Source: Harmothoe impar
Lineage: Eukaryota; Annelida; Polychaeta; Phyllodocida; Polynoidae
NCBI GenBank assembly: GCA_947462335.1
Contig: OX381708.1
Span: 6,386,001 to 6,450,000, forward strand
DNA length: 64,000 nucleotides
Direction of reading: 5' to 3'
Below the pieces are notes generated by a model, which was given only the letters and a program-made list of their open reading frames with translations, was not told the origin of the DNA and did not search any database. Shown piece after piece: positions 1-10,802 of this stretch (the stretch's first letter is position 1; the number at the start of each line of letters is the position of its first letter). The translations under genes and the position numbers were made by a program.

Positions 1-711
1 GGGTTCTGTCATTTTTGGCCAACCTATGCTCAAACCCTCATTCCTTTCAAAATAGATGGACTACTGACACAATTAATACCGTTTTGGAAAGCTCAAGCCT
101 TCATATACAGGGTGAAAATTTACCCTTAAACGTTCTGGTATAGGGAGAGTTAAAGGTGGTGGCCTGATAATGGAACATGTACAATTTGTCCGGTCTGAGT
201 TTGTTCCACTCATACAGGGTTATAGACATGTAGTTTTTACTGCAGAAAACATTTCTATTGCATGCTACTCCTTAAGCTGTAAAGAGCATTAATCACTTAT
301 AGACCCAGCATACTTGTGCACCTCTGTCTTATATGATGCTTCTTTGCTACTTTGAGACCCTTTGTCATCCAATTCCTGTTGTCTCATAGATAATCCACAT
401 TACAGCCATTTCAATACAGTTAGTCTTGTGATCAGAAGCCTGTACTGACATCAGCTTGTTCATAACTCTTATACATCCTGTCTCAAATTTTTAACTGACA
501 TTAAGTCGATTGAAAGATACATAACTAAAAATGCCATATGCAACCTTTATGTTTTAAACATTAAGTATAACTTTCTGTACGCTTGAGTTTGTATTTTAGA
601 TATGTGTTTTAGGATAATCGACATCATGTACACGGTCACTCATTGGTGTGACACTAACTTAATACTCTAATACCCACATGTGATATGATTTATATTTCCT
701 CCTATGCGCAG

Positions 712-1964
712 CGGCTGGTGTTGCTCCTAAAACCCTGGATTCCATCAAGATTAAGAAGGTCACACCTTTGGTCAGACGTACTGTCAATGATTACGGTGAG
801 CGTTATATGGCAAATAAGCCTGCTCCTAGTGTGGAATTAATGACCCGTTTGCGAGAAGATCTGATGGCAGCTGCACATGCCCTTGGCAAGGACCTACCAG
901 CCATCCATGCCCTTCACCCATCTCGCTTCAACCTACCTCCTCTTGTCCTAGAACGACCGATGGAGCTTCCAGAGGAAGGGAATGATATGGATGTTGACCT
1001 GGTCCACTGTAGGGAGGTTGAGATAGAAACTTCCCTCCCAATGCCCGTGGCGGATCTTCCCCCTTTAAAAGATCCTGAATTCAATGTAGACAATGTAATA
1101 ATTAGGCAGAGTATGATCGATTCTTTGACTCTCTCAGAAGAACAATGCTCTGAGATTGAGGAGAAGACCAGGGGGCAATTCAACAACACCACCTGGTTTC
1201 AACAACGCCGGGGCTGCATAACGTCGTCAGTGGGGTCGGCGGTAGACAACGTAGTAACAGGGCGAAGTCAGGCAAATGTTGGACTTTTAGTAGCCCAGTG
1301 CCTAAGGGCAAGGTTTGCCCATATAAAACGTCCACCAAAATGCAGGGTGCCTTCATTGAGGTGGGGACTCCTGAACGAGGAGGAGGCCCGCAGGGACTAC
1401 ACGTTCAGGGAGTCCATGTTGGATATGCACCAGTCTTTTGAAGTAACACCCATGGCTTGATTGTTTGTTCTGACGCAGCCTATTTACGAGTGTCACCAGA
1501 TGGGACAGTTACATGCCCCTGTCATCCGACCAAATTGTTGGAGATTAAGTGTCCAATTGCTGCAAAGGACTGCACCATTACTGAAGCAGTTGCCAACAAG
1601 AAGATCAAATACCTTGTTAAAGAGAATGGCATCTACTACTTGTCAAAAGAGGTACAGGGGGTACTATGCCCAGATCCAAATGGCAATGGGTATCATGGGC
1701 ATTGAGAGCTGCGACTTTGTCGTGTGGTGTCCCAAAAGCTTTGAGGTGGTAACTGTGCCATTTGACCCCATCTACTGGGAAACATTGAAGCAAAACCTTA
1801 AAGTCTTCTTCAGGGACTCTGTGCTGCCAGGGATAGTGCGCGGTGCCAACAGACACAGCACACTTCCCCTGCCTGCATACAGCAACAGTGACGATGACTG
1901 CCTGGATGCTCTGTTAGCTTTTGAGGTAGGCTTTACAGAGGAACATATTGAATACAGTTCTTGA
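712..1964 (+). pseudogene. YqaJ-type nuclease exon, copy 1, frameshifted
   Basis: Same exon as 13156-14408 but with two 1-bp indels. A base lost near 1445 shifts the frame and brings a TGA at about 1458-1460; an extra G near 1658 restores the frame. The shifted stretch of about 71 codons covers the catalytic part of the nuclease, including the SPDG and E-x-K motifs, so a protein made from this copy would end just before them. The acceptor (pyrimidine tract, then GCGCAG before 712) and the internal donor GAG/GTAGGC at 1925/1926 are kept. Both indels lie in short T or G runs, so consensus error is a real alternative to true decay. Confidence 0.75.
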
Positions 1965-2389
1965 TGATCTAGTTCCTTCCAGTATATATTCCCCTTTTCA
2001 ACTATATCATTGGACCCTAGTTGTCAGATAAATTTTCTTTAATTGTTCCACAAATACTGACTTACACTAATTCTTATGGGTGGCCCGATTGGAAGGGAAT
2101 GTGGGCAGATGCTATGAGCCACACTGGTCACCTGACCTATACTAGTTGCAGCTTCTACGCAGGAATGTACGATAGGGGTTATGCAGCTCATGTTGAAAAT
2201 TCATATACCAAACAATTTAATACTCTCTGTGACTATGTCACTTTAAGACATTTTAAGATCACGATTGCACTGTTTCTCCGTACCTGGGAGAGCCGTATTT
2301 GCCTGATACACACATTATGAATAGCAGCAGCTGCTGACCCTGCTCTGCTGTTTACTGAAATAATAGAGCATTGATCCATTTCATTTCAG

Positions 2390-2470
2390 GCCGACTATAG
2401 TGCAACTGTTGTCAGTGACTATCATTCGCAGGATACTGTGGTGTCAACTGTGGTCTCTATGGAAGCTGTG
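2390..2470 (+). CDS. Linker exon between YqaJ and PHD exons, copy 1
   Basis: An 81-bp exon (27 codons, phase 0 at both ends) between a TTTCATTTCAG acceptor and a GTAAGT donor. It is open in the frame set by its neighbours and encodes a low-complexity stretch rich in V, S and T with no recognisable domain. It joins the GAG donor at 1925 to the acceptor before 2977 without shifting the frame. Identical to 14834-14914. Confidence 0.6.
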
Positions 2471-2976
2471 GTAAGTTTCAGTACCATTGAATCCATATGG
2501 CTGGAGAGGGGTTAGGTGTCTAATGAAAGGGACTGGCAGCCCATAAGGCCTTAAAAAAAAGGTGTGTTCTGGTAACATGGCCCAAAAAAAGGGTTTGGTA
2601 GGTCAGAATTCTTTTAGAGTAATTTTTTTTTTGTGGTAAAAACGCAAAAAGTTATGAATGAACTTTTTTTTAAAGAGGCCTAAGAGACTCACATATTGGT
2701 CCAACGGAGCTCTAAGGTAATTACAGTGAAATGTTCCATTACAATGAAGTCCTGTGGGCCGTCATAAAGAAATCATTATAGGCAATAGACTGTACACTCC
2801 ATCTATACATGGGAAAAAGTTGTGGCTGGGAATGCATCCCACTCAGCCTGCAGCTTCGTGGAATACGGCCCCAGCCCCACTTGGGGGGGGACCGATACCA
2901 TAATATCCTCTGGCTATGGCCCTTTGTCTATGTAGCTGGCCTGTATCTCATTGGTCTTTTCACCATTTCAAACTAG

Positions 2977-3447
2977 GCTGAGTGTGTAGAAGCAAAGCCA
3001 GTGGCAACCAATGACAACCCATCAAATGCACCTGCTCCATCTTTGAAGACAGCACAGAGCAAAGCCAGTAATACTCCGATTAACACAACTCAATCTACTC
3101 CTGTCCTCAACTTAAAGAGGGTAGCTGAACAGACCCCAGCACGTCCTAAGAAGAAAATGGCCAGGAGAGTGCTGATGCCAGGCACAACATCATGTGTCAA
3201 CCTCATCCCAACATCTGCAACCCCCCAGAAAATGAACAGTAAGAGCTACAATGTTTCACACTGCAAGGAGCGGCGATGCCGAAAGGTACTGCCTGAGTTG
3301 GACTTGGCTGATGACGACAACAACAGCGTCCAGTGTGCCTGCCATTGTGGTTGTGCGGCCCTGTACTGTTGGCCTTGTGCCAAGGTTACCAAAGACACTG
3401 TGGGTGATGATTGGTTTTGTGTCATGTGCCTCAAACGTTGCCATTAA
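2977..3447 (+). CDS. C-terminal PHD-like zinc-finger exon, copy 1
   Basis: Begins after a CAAACTAG acceptor and is open from its first codon (AECVEAKPV...) to TAA at 3445-3447. The first two thirds are polar and low-complexity with a basic patch (RPKKKMARR) that could be a nuclear localisation signal. The C-terminus has closely spaced Cys/His residues ending in a WFCVMC motif, typical of the second half of a PHD finger. A likely poly(A) signal AATAAA lies at 3868-3873. Identical in protein to the exon at 15421-15891. It belongs to the copy whose nuclease exon is broken, so it may not be expressed as part of a full protein. Confidence 0.65.
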   Translation, partial: AECVEAKPVATNDNPSNAPAPSLKTAQSKASNTPINTTQSTPVLNLKRVAEQTPARPKKKMARRVLMPGTTSCVNLIPTSATPQKMNSKSYNVSHCKERRCRKVLPELDLADDDNNSVQCACHCGCAALYCWPCAKVTKDTVGDDWFCVMCLKRCH

Positions 3448-3867
3448 TCAGAAGGCATTAGGTTAAATCTGCATCATACTGACCCATCACGATTGCTTCA
3501 ACTCCTTATTTGAAGTGTATGCATTGCAGCATTTAGTATCTATATATACATGTACATAGATCTCGATTTTGCATATTGATTGATAATGCCGTGTGTTTTT
3601 TTTGCATTCTAGAGCATTTATTACACAGATTCTCATCATTTATAGGACACCTCTGGTCATCTGCGGGACTTCTCTGTAGAGTCACTTGGACAAAACATTT
3701 ACAATCCGCTTAGTGGTACTACTGTGATCATATTTATTCTAAACAAAGCTGTGATAAATGAATACATCTCGTACAATGTGATATGATTGATTGATGTTTG
3801 ATGCCGTCCTGAAGTTAGCTTTGTAATCTTGTCCCTTTTAAGTCAGCAATAAGATATGAGCATATTG

Positions 3868-3873
3868 AATAAA
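3868..3873 (+). terminator. Polyadenylation signal AATAAA, copy 1
   Basis: Canonical hexamer about 420 bp after the PHD-exon stop codon, in A/T-rich sequence. The same signal is at 16312-16317 in copy 2. Position and spacing suit the 3' end of the SWIM-YqaJ-PHD transcript. Confidence 0.5.
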
Positions 3874-3928
3874 GACATTGAGTTTAACTAAATCTCTCCT
3901 GTTTTTAAGTATTGTCAAGGCTGGCAAC

Positions 3929-4131
3929 TAGGCTAGACAAAAAAAAGATTGGTCAATTGGTTTTGCGCACCTAATTTTCGGATATTGAATTTTTTCGCTT
4001 TTTTCTAAGAAAAATATGTTCACACATGGTAACCAAACCGGAATCCATTGGAAATATCCCCCAGTCACTACATTTTTTTCAAAAGTGAAATCCATTGACC
4101 AATTTTTTTTTTAGTGTGGCCCTAGAATGAT
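3929..4131. mobile_element. Small TIR element (MITE-like), copy 1
   Basis: Imperfect inverted ends, AGGCTAGACAAAAAAAAGA on the left and the reverse complement of AGGGCCACACTAAAAAAAAA on the right, both followed inward by TTGGTCAATNGG. It has no coding capacity. The boundaries are approximate and the superfamily is unclear. Repeated at about 16373-16575. Confidence 0.45.
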
Positions 4132-5158
4132 TTAATCATATTAATACACTTTTGGGTCTGAATTGTGAGTAAGATTTATTAAAATTTTGGGGCACCCATC
4201 AGGGGATACATAAGAAAACTCAAATTTTGGCCCAAAAAGGGTCGGGGGCAAAAAAGGGAAATGCCTCCCTAAATCCACCACTGCCCAGTAAGCTTTTTGA
4301 TCAATTTTGCAGTTATGTTAGATATATTGAGCATGATTTGTTTTGTTGTTTCACATGAATAATCCTAGGTCATGTGTTTAATGGGGAAAATTAAGTTATG
4401 GTCCAAAAATTTACCACTTCATGAAAAAATTCGATGGTTTGAGGATGATTATTTAAATTCAATGCAATATCTAAATATCACTGAAAAAAATCCATAAACT
4501 TTTCAAAAAGATTTTTCAAAAAATTCTTCAGCTCAATAGCTAACATTTGAACTCTTCCTTTACCAAGGCATTTTTGGTTGATTTTTGGACTCGAGGGGAT
4601 GGGATAAGCATTCCTAAACTGCATCAATCATGTAAAAATTCCAAATAGAAGTCAAAGGGTGATAGTTTAACCAAGGCTAGTAGTCAGAAGAGCCGGAATG
4701 GTAGTTATGTGTATTCCTATCACTAAGGGAGATAAAGTAGTAGCACCATATCAGTCACATTTTTTAAGGGATTAATTAATCAAAGTTCAAACAGTAATAT
4801 TTCAGGCCTCCCTTCATCGAAAGAGATGAAATAAAATTCATAGTGTAGGTACCTATAAGCACTTCGGGTTATTGTGTAGGGAATGAGCATGATATGTATA
4901 TTCTAGTTGGTTACCATGGCAACCAAAGTGACACAAAATCATCATTTTTTGTGAATCTGTTGCTATGGCAACCCATGGTTTCGGCAATAATGCACCAAAA
5001 TGAGCAAGGAAAGTTGGTTTCATCTTTTTTATCATGAAAAACTGCCCAAAGTAGGTTTTCACTAAAAAAGCAAAGGGAAATGATGTCAGAGACAAATGGT
5101 TCAGGATGACTAGAGACAATATATCGGACACTGAGAATCCGTGAGATCTAAGGTTTAA

Positions 5159-5850
5159 CCCTTTGGTGCCCAACCGCGCCAATTGGCGCGGTTTTAGGCC
5201 TGAAAACACCTATATTGAAGTAGAGAATGATCAAGACACTTCTACTTGGTCAAATCTTAAGGTTTTACCCTCATATGAAGCCCCAGGACTTCACGATTTC
5301 AATGAGACCATGAATCTTGCTGTGAATTGTAATTATGAGGAATAGTGGAAACTCAACTAAAGAATATATGATCAGAGATGTAATCCATCATGGTTATCCA
5401 AATATCATCTAAAAAGCATAATTTTCACTTGTATGCACTTCAATATATGAGATTTTTTTTGAAAAATTGTCACGAAATCATCATTTATCAATTTTTCCTG
5501 TAGATGCTGATTATAGTATCATTAGTATTCAGTTTCCATTCAGATGGTTCTTATTTAGAACGTTTTCCAGGCTAAGAATAGCATATTTATAGCCAAATGA
5601 CGACCACATTGGCCCTACAAATGCAGTATATTGCTCATAACAACAAATAGAATGTGTCAGGTTGCCGTGGCAACCAAAGTTAAACAAATTTATATAGTTA
5701 AGTTAAAGTCCATTTCAAGACCTTTCCGGAAATGTAAAGATCATGACCCTTGTCTTAGAATAAGAAATAAAGTTGCACATTACTTCAAACATCAGAACAA
5801 TCATGTTGAATAAAACAGACATTTATCAAATAGTTCTGGGCACCAAAGGG
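5159..5850. mobile_element. piggyBac-type non-autonomous element (MITE), copy 1
   Basis: A 692-bp element flanked by TTAA on both sides (5155-5158 and 5851-5854), with 13-bp perfect terminal inverted repeats CCCTTTGGTGCCC. A TTAA target site and a CCC-starting TIR are hallmarks of the piggyBac superfamily. Just inside the left TIR is a 22-bp perfect palindrome (5172-5193) centred on CCAATTGG. Short open frames inside show no transposase similarity, so the element would need a transposase supplied from elsewhere. It lies in the large repeat and recurs at 17603-18294. Confidence 0.8.
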
Positions 5851-6230
5851 TTAAACTGATTAAACCGGAAATGACAGAGTGCTAGAAATCAGATTAAATG
5901 TTAATCATCTCATTTTAATTAATTATCGTTTAATTCAACAAAAAAGTATCAGAAATATCATCAAAGGGTGAGAAGGGGCCAATATACTACATGTCAACTA
6001 CCAAATGAAAGCTCTTGAGCTGTAAATGAATATGGCAATATCATATTTTTAATGTGCGACTAAAACGTATAGACATACAGAAGATGATTTATGGATTAAT
6101 AGGTCCAATTTTCTAACTTATATCAAAATTAGCAAATGTTATTGGCTGTGAATACATCAAATATGCAAAGTCCAATAAATCGCTCAATTCTGCTTGTCAG
6201 CATATATACGTTTCTAGTTTGTCAATATTA

Positions 6231-6462
6231 GGGAGTGGTCATTTTTTAACAACAGGGGGGGGTTGGTGGATTTGGGGGGGGGACCCAAAAAATTTGGACC
6301 CCTCTTGAGGGGGGGACCAAAAAAAATTGCACCCCTTTTTAGCGAAAAAGCCTGCGCGTTACTATAGCTCAAAGGGGTCGGCCGTGCTCAATTTCAACTT
6401 GCCTGAGGGGGGGACCAAAAAAATTCTTAACCTCCCCCTGTTATTAAAAAATGACCACTCCC
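6231..6462. mobile_element. Harbinger-type MITE with G/C runs, copy 1
   Basis: A 232-bp element with TTA on both sides (6228-6230 and 6463-6465) and inverted ends starting GGGAGTGGTCATTTTTTAA, followed by a long G run (left) or C run (right). A 3-bp TWA target duplication with GGG-starting TIRs fits PIF/Harbinger MITEs. The centre holds a conserved block with the core CGCGTTACTATAG, shared by the other members in this window. No ORF. Confidence 0.75.
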
Positions 6463-6719
6463 TTAGCTTAATCTGACACTTATAAGCTACATGCGCAGAC
6501 TTGCGCAGCCGTCCATATTCAATGAGTAGTGATCAACCTTAAGTCTACATTGATATATTGTATCGTCAGAAAGATCACAGGGAGATTGGTCTGTAGGAAT
6601 CTGTGTTAATATTGGATACTTTTACATAAATTGCAATGTAAATGGCAATATAAGATAACTACAATGTACCAACACTTCTCTGATGGCGATAGATGTTGTC
6701 TGACCGAGACCGCCATTCC

Positions 6720-7196
6720 CAGGGATTTTGACAGGATTTTTTCCAATGGGACAATGGCGCACTCCTTAGCAAGAACAATGCTCCATTTGGAGAATTAATG
6801 GGCCATTATAGTCCTTACAAGTTACAGTAAATACTTATAAATGGCTGTATATTGTAACTAAATTGGACATATACTACTAGTATAACTACCGGTAGTACTA
6901 GTATATGTACTAGACATGCTTTGATACTGGTCCTAAATAAAACAATGTAGCCTAGTTCTACTAGTTACGGGTTGTAACTCTCAGATGGGGCCACGGCTGT
7001 CTGAGAGTTACGGACAGAAGGAAAATTTTGAACTTTGAGAATGATTTCATAACTTTGGTTCTAATTGGAATATTTGAAAAATTCTTTCAGATTTAGAAAG
7101 CTTATGCGCCATTGGGCGCACCTATGGGGATTTCAATGCGCCATTTAGAATTCTAATGCGTCTGTGGCGCAGGGCGCGGCCCTGTCAAGATCCCTG
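6720..7196. mobile_element. TIR element with 6-bp target duplication (477 bp), copy 1
   Basis: Starts CAGGGATTTTGACAGGAT and ends with the inverted equivalent CCTGTCAAGATCCCTG. It is flanked by the 6-bp direct repeat CATTCC (6714-6719 and 7197-7202). Near the ends it has repeated ATGCGCC/GGCGCA blocks. A longer member at 49829-50870 has the same ends and its own 6-bp target duplication, ACCAAT. The superfamily is uncertain: hAT-like ends but a 6-bp rather than 8-bp duplication; IS3EU or Dada are alternatives. No coding capacity seen. Confidence 0.7.
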
Positions 7197-8724
7197 CATT
7201 CCACATGCCCTTTTTCAACAGTGACCTTCTTGTGTGACGTCACCGGAGCAAGTAGCTACATGGAAGGCGGGCCTTGCCGATCAACCTTCATATGGCGACC
7301 TCAACACTCGTACCTCAGCTGTGACCACTAGAAGATATACAAATGCCTGGGAAACGTTTTGTTGGTGTACCACATAAGGGCATTCATGTTGAAAGAAGAA
7401 TATTAACACCATAATTGTCATCTCCAGGAAAAACTATTTTAAAAAATCATTGTTTTAACTAAATTTCAAGTGATATTTTTGAATATTCATCCATCCCAGT
7501 TAAGTGATACACATAGCATTATGATGTATTGGTCTCATTAGAAAGCTGGTAGATTCACCATGAGGATAGTAAGATTTCAGGTTATTTATGGACATTATGA
7601 CTTTAAGTGTTGAATAGCTTTTGGGAAAGAATAACATTGAAACGTTACCATCATTCACAAATAAAGAGCTCCAAATGCCAGAATAACCACAAAATCAAGT
7701 GTCAGTCTCATTATGTGTCTGACTCCAGGTGAATCTACCCTAGGTGTAAACCAATGAAGGACCCTTTTTTCAGGGGTCCTTTCATAAAAGGAAAGAGAGA
7801 AACTATTAGGAACTGTATAAATCTTTTATTGCAGTAAGGACAACAGTGGTAGTAACAAATTGAAAAATTCATAAATAGGAAGGAGTCTTATTTCTGTATC
7901 CAGAATCCATACTTTTTAATGCTTAACATACTGTCGCCATATACTAGTAGCGCAGGTTTCAAATATGTAATATGTAATGCACTGTATCATGAACAAGCAC
8001 CCTCTCGTTACATAACACATAATGCGTGCCACACTTCCCTCTACTAAGTGTCCCTCTACCTTTTAGGGTATTTCTTAAAACTAGAATAAATCCTAAAAGT
8101 GAAGAAATGTTTAATTCTGCCAATTTTGGACACAATCATTAATTTGTTAATATCTCATTCTATGTACACTTCTTATAGTATTGAGTTGGTTCAAGCCTGT
8201 CTCAAGGGCCAGATATGATTCAAATTTTATAGGTTTCAACTATCCGTACCTGGGTACAGCTACTTTTCCTTCAGACATGTAAATGCAAATCTGAAAGCCC
8301 ACTTTGTCAATTGTAGTTAGGTATCAGTCATATGTTAAATAAAGCACCCAGTGACTCCCAGATCGTGAGTGATTCAGGTGGTGGGGGGTGGGCAGATTCT
8401 CATACCAGGATTTATGCCGCCTCATGCTCATAGCAGGATCCCCACACAATCAAAATCCTAAAAAAATTAAAGAACAAAATTATTGTTACCCAGTATTAAA
8501 AAGTTTAATTATTAAATGTTGACCAAGAGAAGAATTTTGAATATGTCTATAGCATGGATTGGGGATATAAGGCAGTAATTATAATAATGCAATCAAGACA
8601 TTGGTTAAATAAGACTTGAATAGGGACTACTCCTTTTAAAAAATTACCTAGATGGACAGTTGGGCTCTGTGTAACATGTCGAGCTGATGTTGAGGTTTGT
8701 CAAAGTTGCTTAAAAAATATACTT

Positions 8725-8850
8725 GTGGGGCTCAGCCTGTATTGCACTAGGCCTTCGGCCAGCGTGCAATACAGGCTGAGCCCCACTCATGCAATAACCA
8801 CTGACTCAGTCACTTTAGCGTGCAGCTCTGTCTATGTATATGCAAATTAA
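8725..8850 (+). repeat. Foldback element with perfect 23-bp hairpin
   Basis: Left arm GTGGGGCTCAGCCTGTATTG... pairs perfectly over 23 bp with the right arm ending at 8786, around a 16-base loop that contains GGCCTTCGGCC. The following 60 bases (to AGCTCTGTCTATGTAT) also occur, in reverse complement, at 62031-62160 beside a second hairpin with the same loop layout, so this is a dispersed family. It begins only 14 bp after the inferred duplication junction at 8711/8712. Confidence 0.7.
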
Positions 8851-8933
8851 GATATTTCGAAGAGTAAAAGTCATGAAATAAAGGCAAAGCGCCATAGCGA
8901 GAGTCATCTTGCATCCGTCCCCCTCACCTACTA

Positions 8934-9155
8934 CCGTAAAACCTCGCGTATAAGCTGCGGCTTGTACGCGAATCAGACTCAGCTTTCTTTTGATACCAAA
9001 CATGCCTATATAGGGTGCGGCTTATACGAGAGTTTTTATAAGTATACTACAGTACCAAATTAACAATTCTCAGATGGCCTCTGCGGCTTATAGGATCGCA
9101 CCAAACTGGGGGTGCGGCTTATACGCGAGTTAGGCTTATACGCGAGGTTTTACGG
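8934..9155. mobile_element. TA-flanked foldback MITE, 222 bp
   Basis: Inverted ends CCGTAAAACCTCGCGTATAA flanked by TA on both sides (8932-8933 and 9156-9157), with further internal repeats of the GCGGCTTATACGCG type. The TA duplication suggests the Tc1/mariner superfamily. A second member of the same 222-bp length is at 27008-27229, and a diverged relative at about 39719-39937. It lies upstream of the first SWIM exon. Confidence 0.7.
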
Positions 9156-9320
9156 TATGTTTTTAAACTGATGTGAATCAGAAAATTGAGAACCTTAAAT
9201 CAGAATAAACTGAAATGGGCAGGTAATGCCGCCCTAATGACAACATTATTGCCTTTCACTTAGTTTTTGAGAGATGTTTGATTTTGAAATAATTTTTATT
9301 TTGTGCCATTGTTTCTTCAG

Positions 9321-9572
9321 GTACCTCTTGGATGAAGACATAATCACTGTTGCTTCCGCTAGGAAATACAAATTGTGCCGTCCATACCAACTGCAGGAGA
9401 TGGTTCACTCCATCAACTTCCACCAACTCCCCACCTCCGAAAACTTCTGTCTCCTCCGTGGCCGCTGCAATCCGTCACTTTCAACAAATGAGGCAGACGT
9501 GAAGTCACTTTATGTTGTTCTTGACAAGGTGACGGGAGAGCCATTAGGCGGCTATTGCACATGCACAGCTGG
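9321..9572 (+). CDS. SWIM-domain exon 1 of the SWIM-YqaJ-PHD gene
   Basis: Follows a strong acceptor (TTTCTTCAG at 9312-9320). Open reading YLLDEDIITVASARKYKL... through GGYCTCTAG, where the CxC half of a SWIM zinc finger appears; it ends at the donor GG/GTAGGT (9572/9573). It starts with one base and ends two bases into a codon, so the next exon at 9918 completes a Gly codon. No start codon lies in the exon; at least one upstream exon is expected, and I could not identify it. SWIM fingers (CxC...CxH) bind DNA or protein. In invertebrate genomes I recall such fingers N-terminal to a YqaJ nuclease domain, the order seen here. Confidence 0.75.
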
Positions 9573-9917
9573 GTAGGTATAATCTATGTGTTTAACCATG
9601 GTGAGCCTAGAGTGTCCTGTGACCAAGGCTCGAGGTCAAAGGAGCCTGTCCAGTATATCAAGCCTGCAGGATGCATTCATGAATACTTAACTGAACATTT
9701 CTACAAAAAAACCTGTTGGATAAACATGTAAAAATGCTATTTTGAAGTTGTATATGATTGTTATGAAATTGCTCTGATTTACTGATGAAATTACCCGTAC
9801 TAGGTCCAAAAAATAGTATTAAACTAATAAGACTGCTGAACGCAACACATTAGCAGAAATTGAAAAATAATCTATTTCATCAGTATTCACCTCATTGTAT
9901 TCACCTCATTGTTCCAG

Positions 9918-10045
9918 TAACTGCCAGGCATGTGGACATGTTGGAGCCTTACTGTTCGTTGTAGCTGACATTATATCTTCCGGTGCAGCTCTCCTGGCAG
10001 ACGCCACATGTACCGATGTACCCTGCTACTGGGCTAATCCTAAAG
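9918..10045 (+). CDS. SWIM-domain exon 2
   Basis: Acceptor TTGTTCCAG (ends 9917). The exon reads ...NCQACGHVGALLFVVADII... and completes the SWIM motif: C-x-C, seven residues, then C-G-H. Joined to 9572 the frame is continuous. It ends at AAAG/GTAGTT (10045/10046), one base into a codon. The YqaJ exon at 13156 begins with two bases, so the junction codon becomes GCG and the frame runs on. Further residues (CTDVPCYWANPK) resemble the short Cys/Trp segment that commonly follows SWIM fingers in this family, from memory. There is no copy-1 counterpart in the window; it would lie left of position 1. Confidence 0.75.
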
Positions 10046-10728
10046 GTAGTTCAAACCATTTCCTTCCAGGCATGGTAAAACACAGACCTTTCAATGGGGT
10101 ATTTGAGGCATAAATTCACATTTAACATTTAGAAATGTAGCACTTGTATGCAACAGTAATCAGTAAAACCTATGCTGCAATGGTAATACATGTAGTATAA
10201 ATGGTGCTGCCGTAATTGTTTTAAACTTTAGCCTCACCCACAACTGAGACAAGGCCCATAACTAAGCCATACAGGGTGCTTGTAAATTTATTGAACTGTG
10301 GTACACATAGGAAAGTCCTCAAATAAGCAGCCCTGCATCTAAATAGCATTTTCTAGGCATGCTTGGTATGGAATTAAAGGTTTGATTTCCTTACCACCCA
10401 AGGGTTCTATGCCATCATTTATGAAATTCCCTTTCCTCAAGGAATGTTAATGTTTGGTTAAACATGTAATTTCACTTATTAAAAAAACTTGCAATGTCGC
10501 AAAATATAGCATCTGCCGGTTCATGCCCTGTCCTTTGTGAGAATAAAGAAAAAGGCCTGCAATCCTTGCCTAACAGCGATCAGCAGTTTATATGGAGGTC
10601 TGGTTCTGTGATCAGATAAATGAATACAAGTAGGCTGAGAGAGCCACTCTTTAACCTTCCCTACCTTCTCCCACTTCCTACTACCAGTCCAGGTTATATG
10701 GCTTCCTTAATTTTGTGTCTATTTCTAG

Positions 10729-10802
10729 GTCCCCGAAGTGTAGAGGACCCTGGAGAATCTTCAAAGTGCAGAAGGAAGGAAATGCTAAGCTCATTACTTT
10801 AA
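10729..10802 (+). CDS. Possible alternative terminal exon of the SWIM gene
   Basis: After a TCTATTTCTAG acceptor, a phase-compatible frame continues from the exon ending at 10045 (G + GT = Gly), then PRSVEDPGESSKCRRKEMLSSLL and a TAA stop at 10800-10802. If used, it would give a SWIM-only protein without the nuclease. No homology supports it; a chance open frame of 24 codons is quite possible. I do not place it in the main gene model. Confidence 0.25.

Larger units (their letters stand above)
1..8711 (+). repeat. Direct large repeat, copy 1 (at least 8,711 bp)
   Basis: This stretch reappears at 12445-21155 with a constant offset of 12,444. Homology is present from the first base of the window, so the repeat probably extends further left. 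It stops after 8711, where copy 1 goes on with an A-rich tract and a perfect hairpin, while copy 2 goes on with unrelated sequence. I noticed two differences, both 1-bp indels in short runs (a T lost near 1445, a G gained near 1658); they cancel, so the offset is restored. It contains the YqaJ, linker and PHD exons and the same set of MITEs as copy 2. Confidence 0.95.

Noticed and set aside
768..768. Start codon of the nuclease at the TTG before VRRTV (also 13212)
   Set aside because: TTG is unlikely as a start; the frame is open back to the splice acceptor at 712/13156 and joins to SWIM exons.
4853..5345. 118-aa minus-strand ORF and 60-aa plus-strand ORF
   Set aside because: They straddle the left end of the piggyBac MITE, have no homology I recognise and no splice or start context.
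6840..6915. ACTACCGGTAGT palindrome as a regulatory site
   Set aside because: It lies inside the 6720-7196 element and its symmetry is short; no evidence for function.
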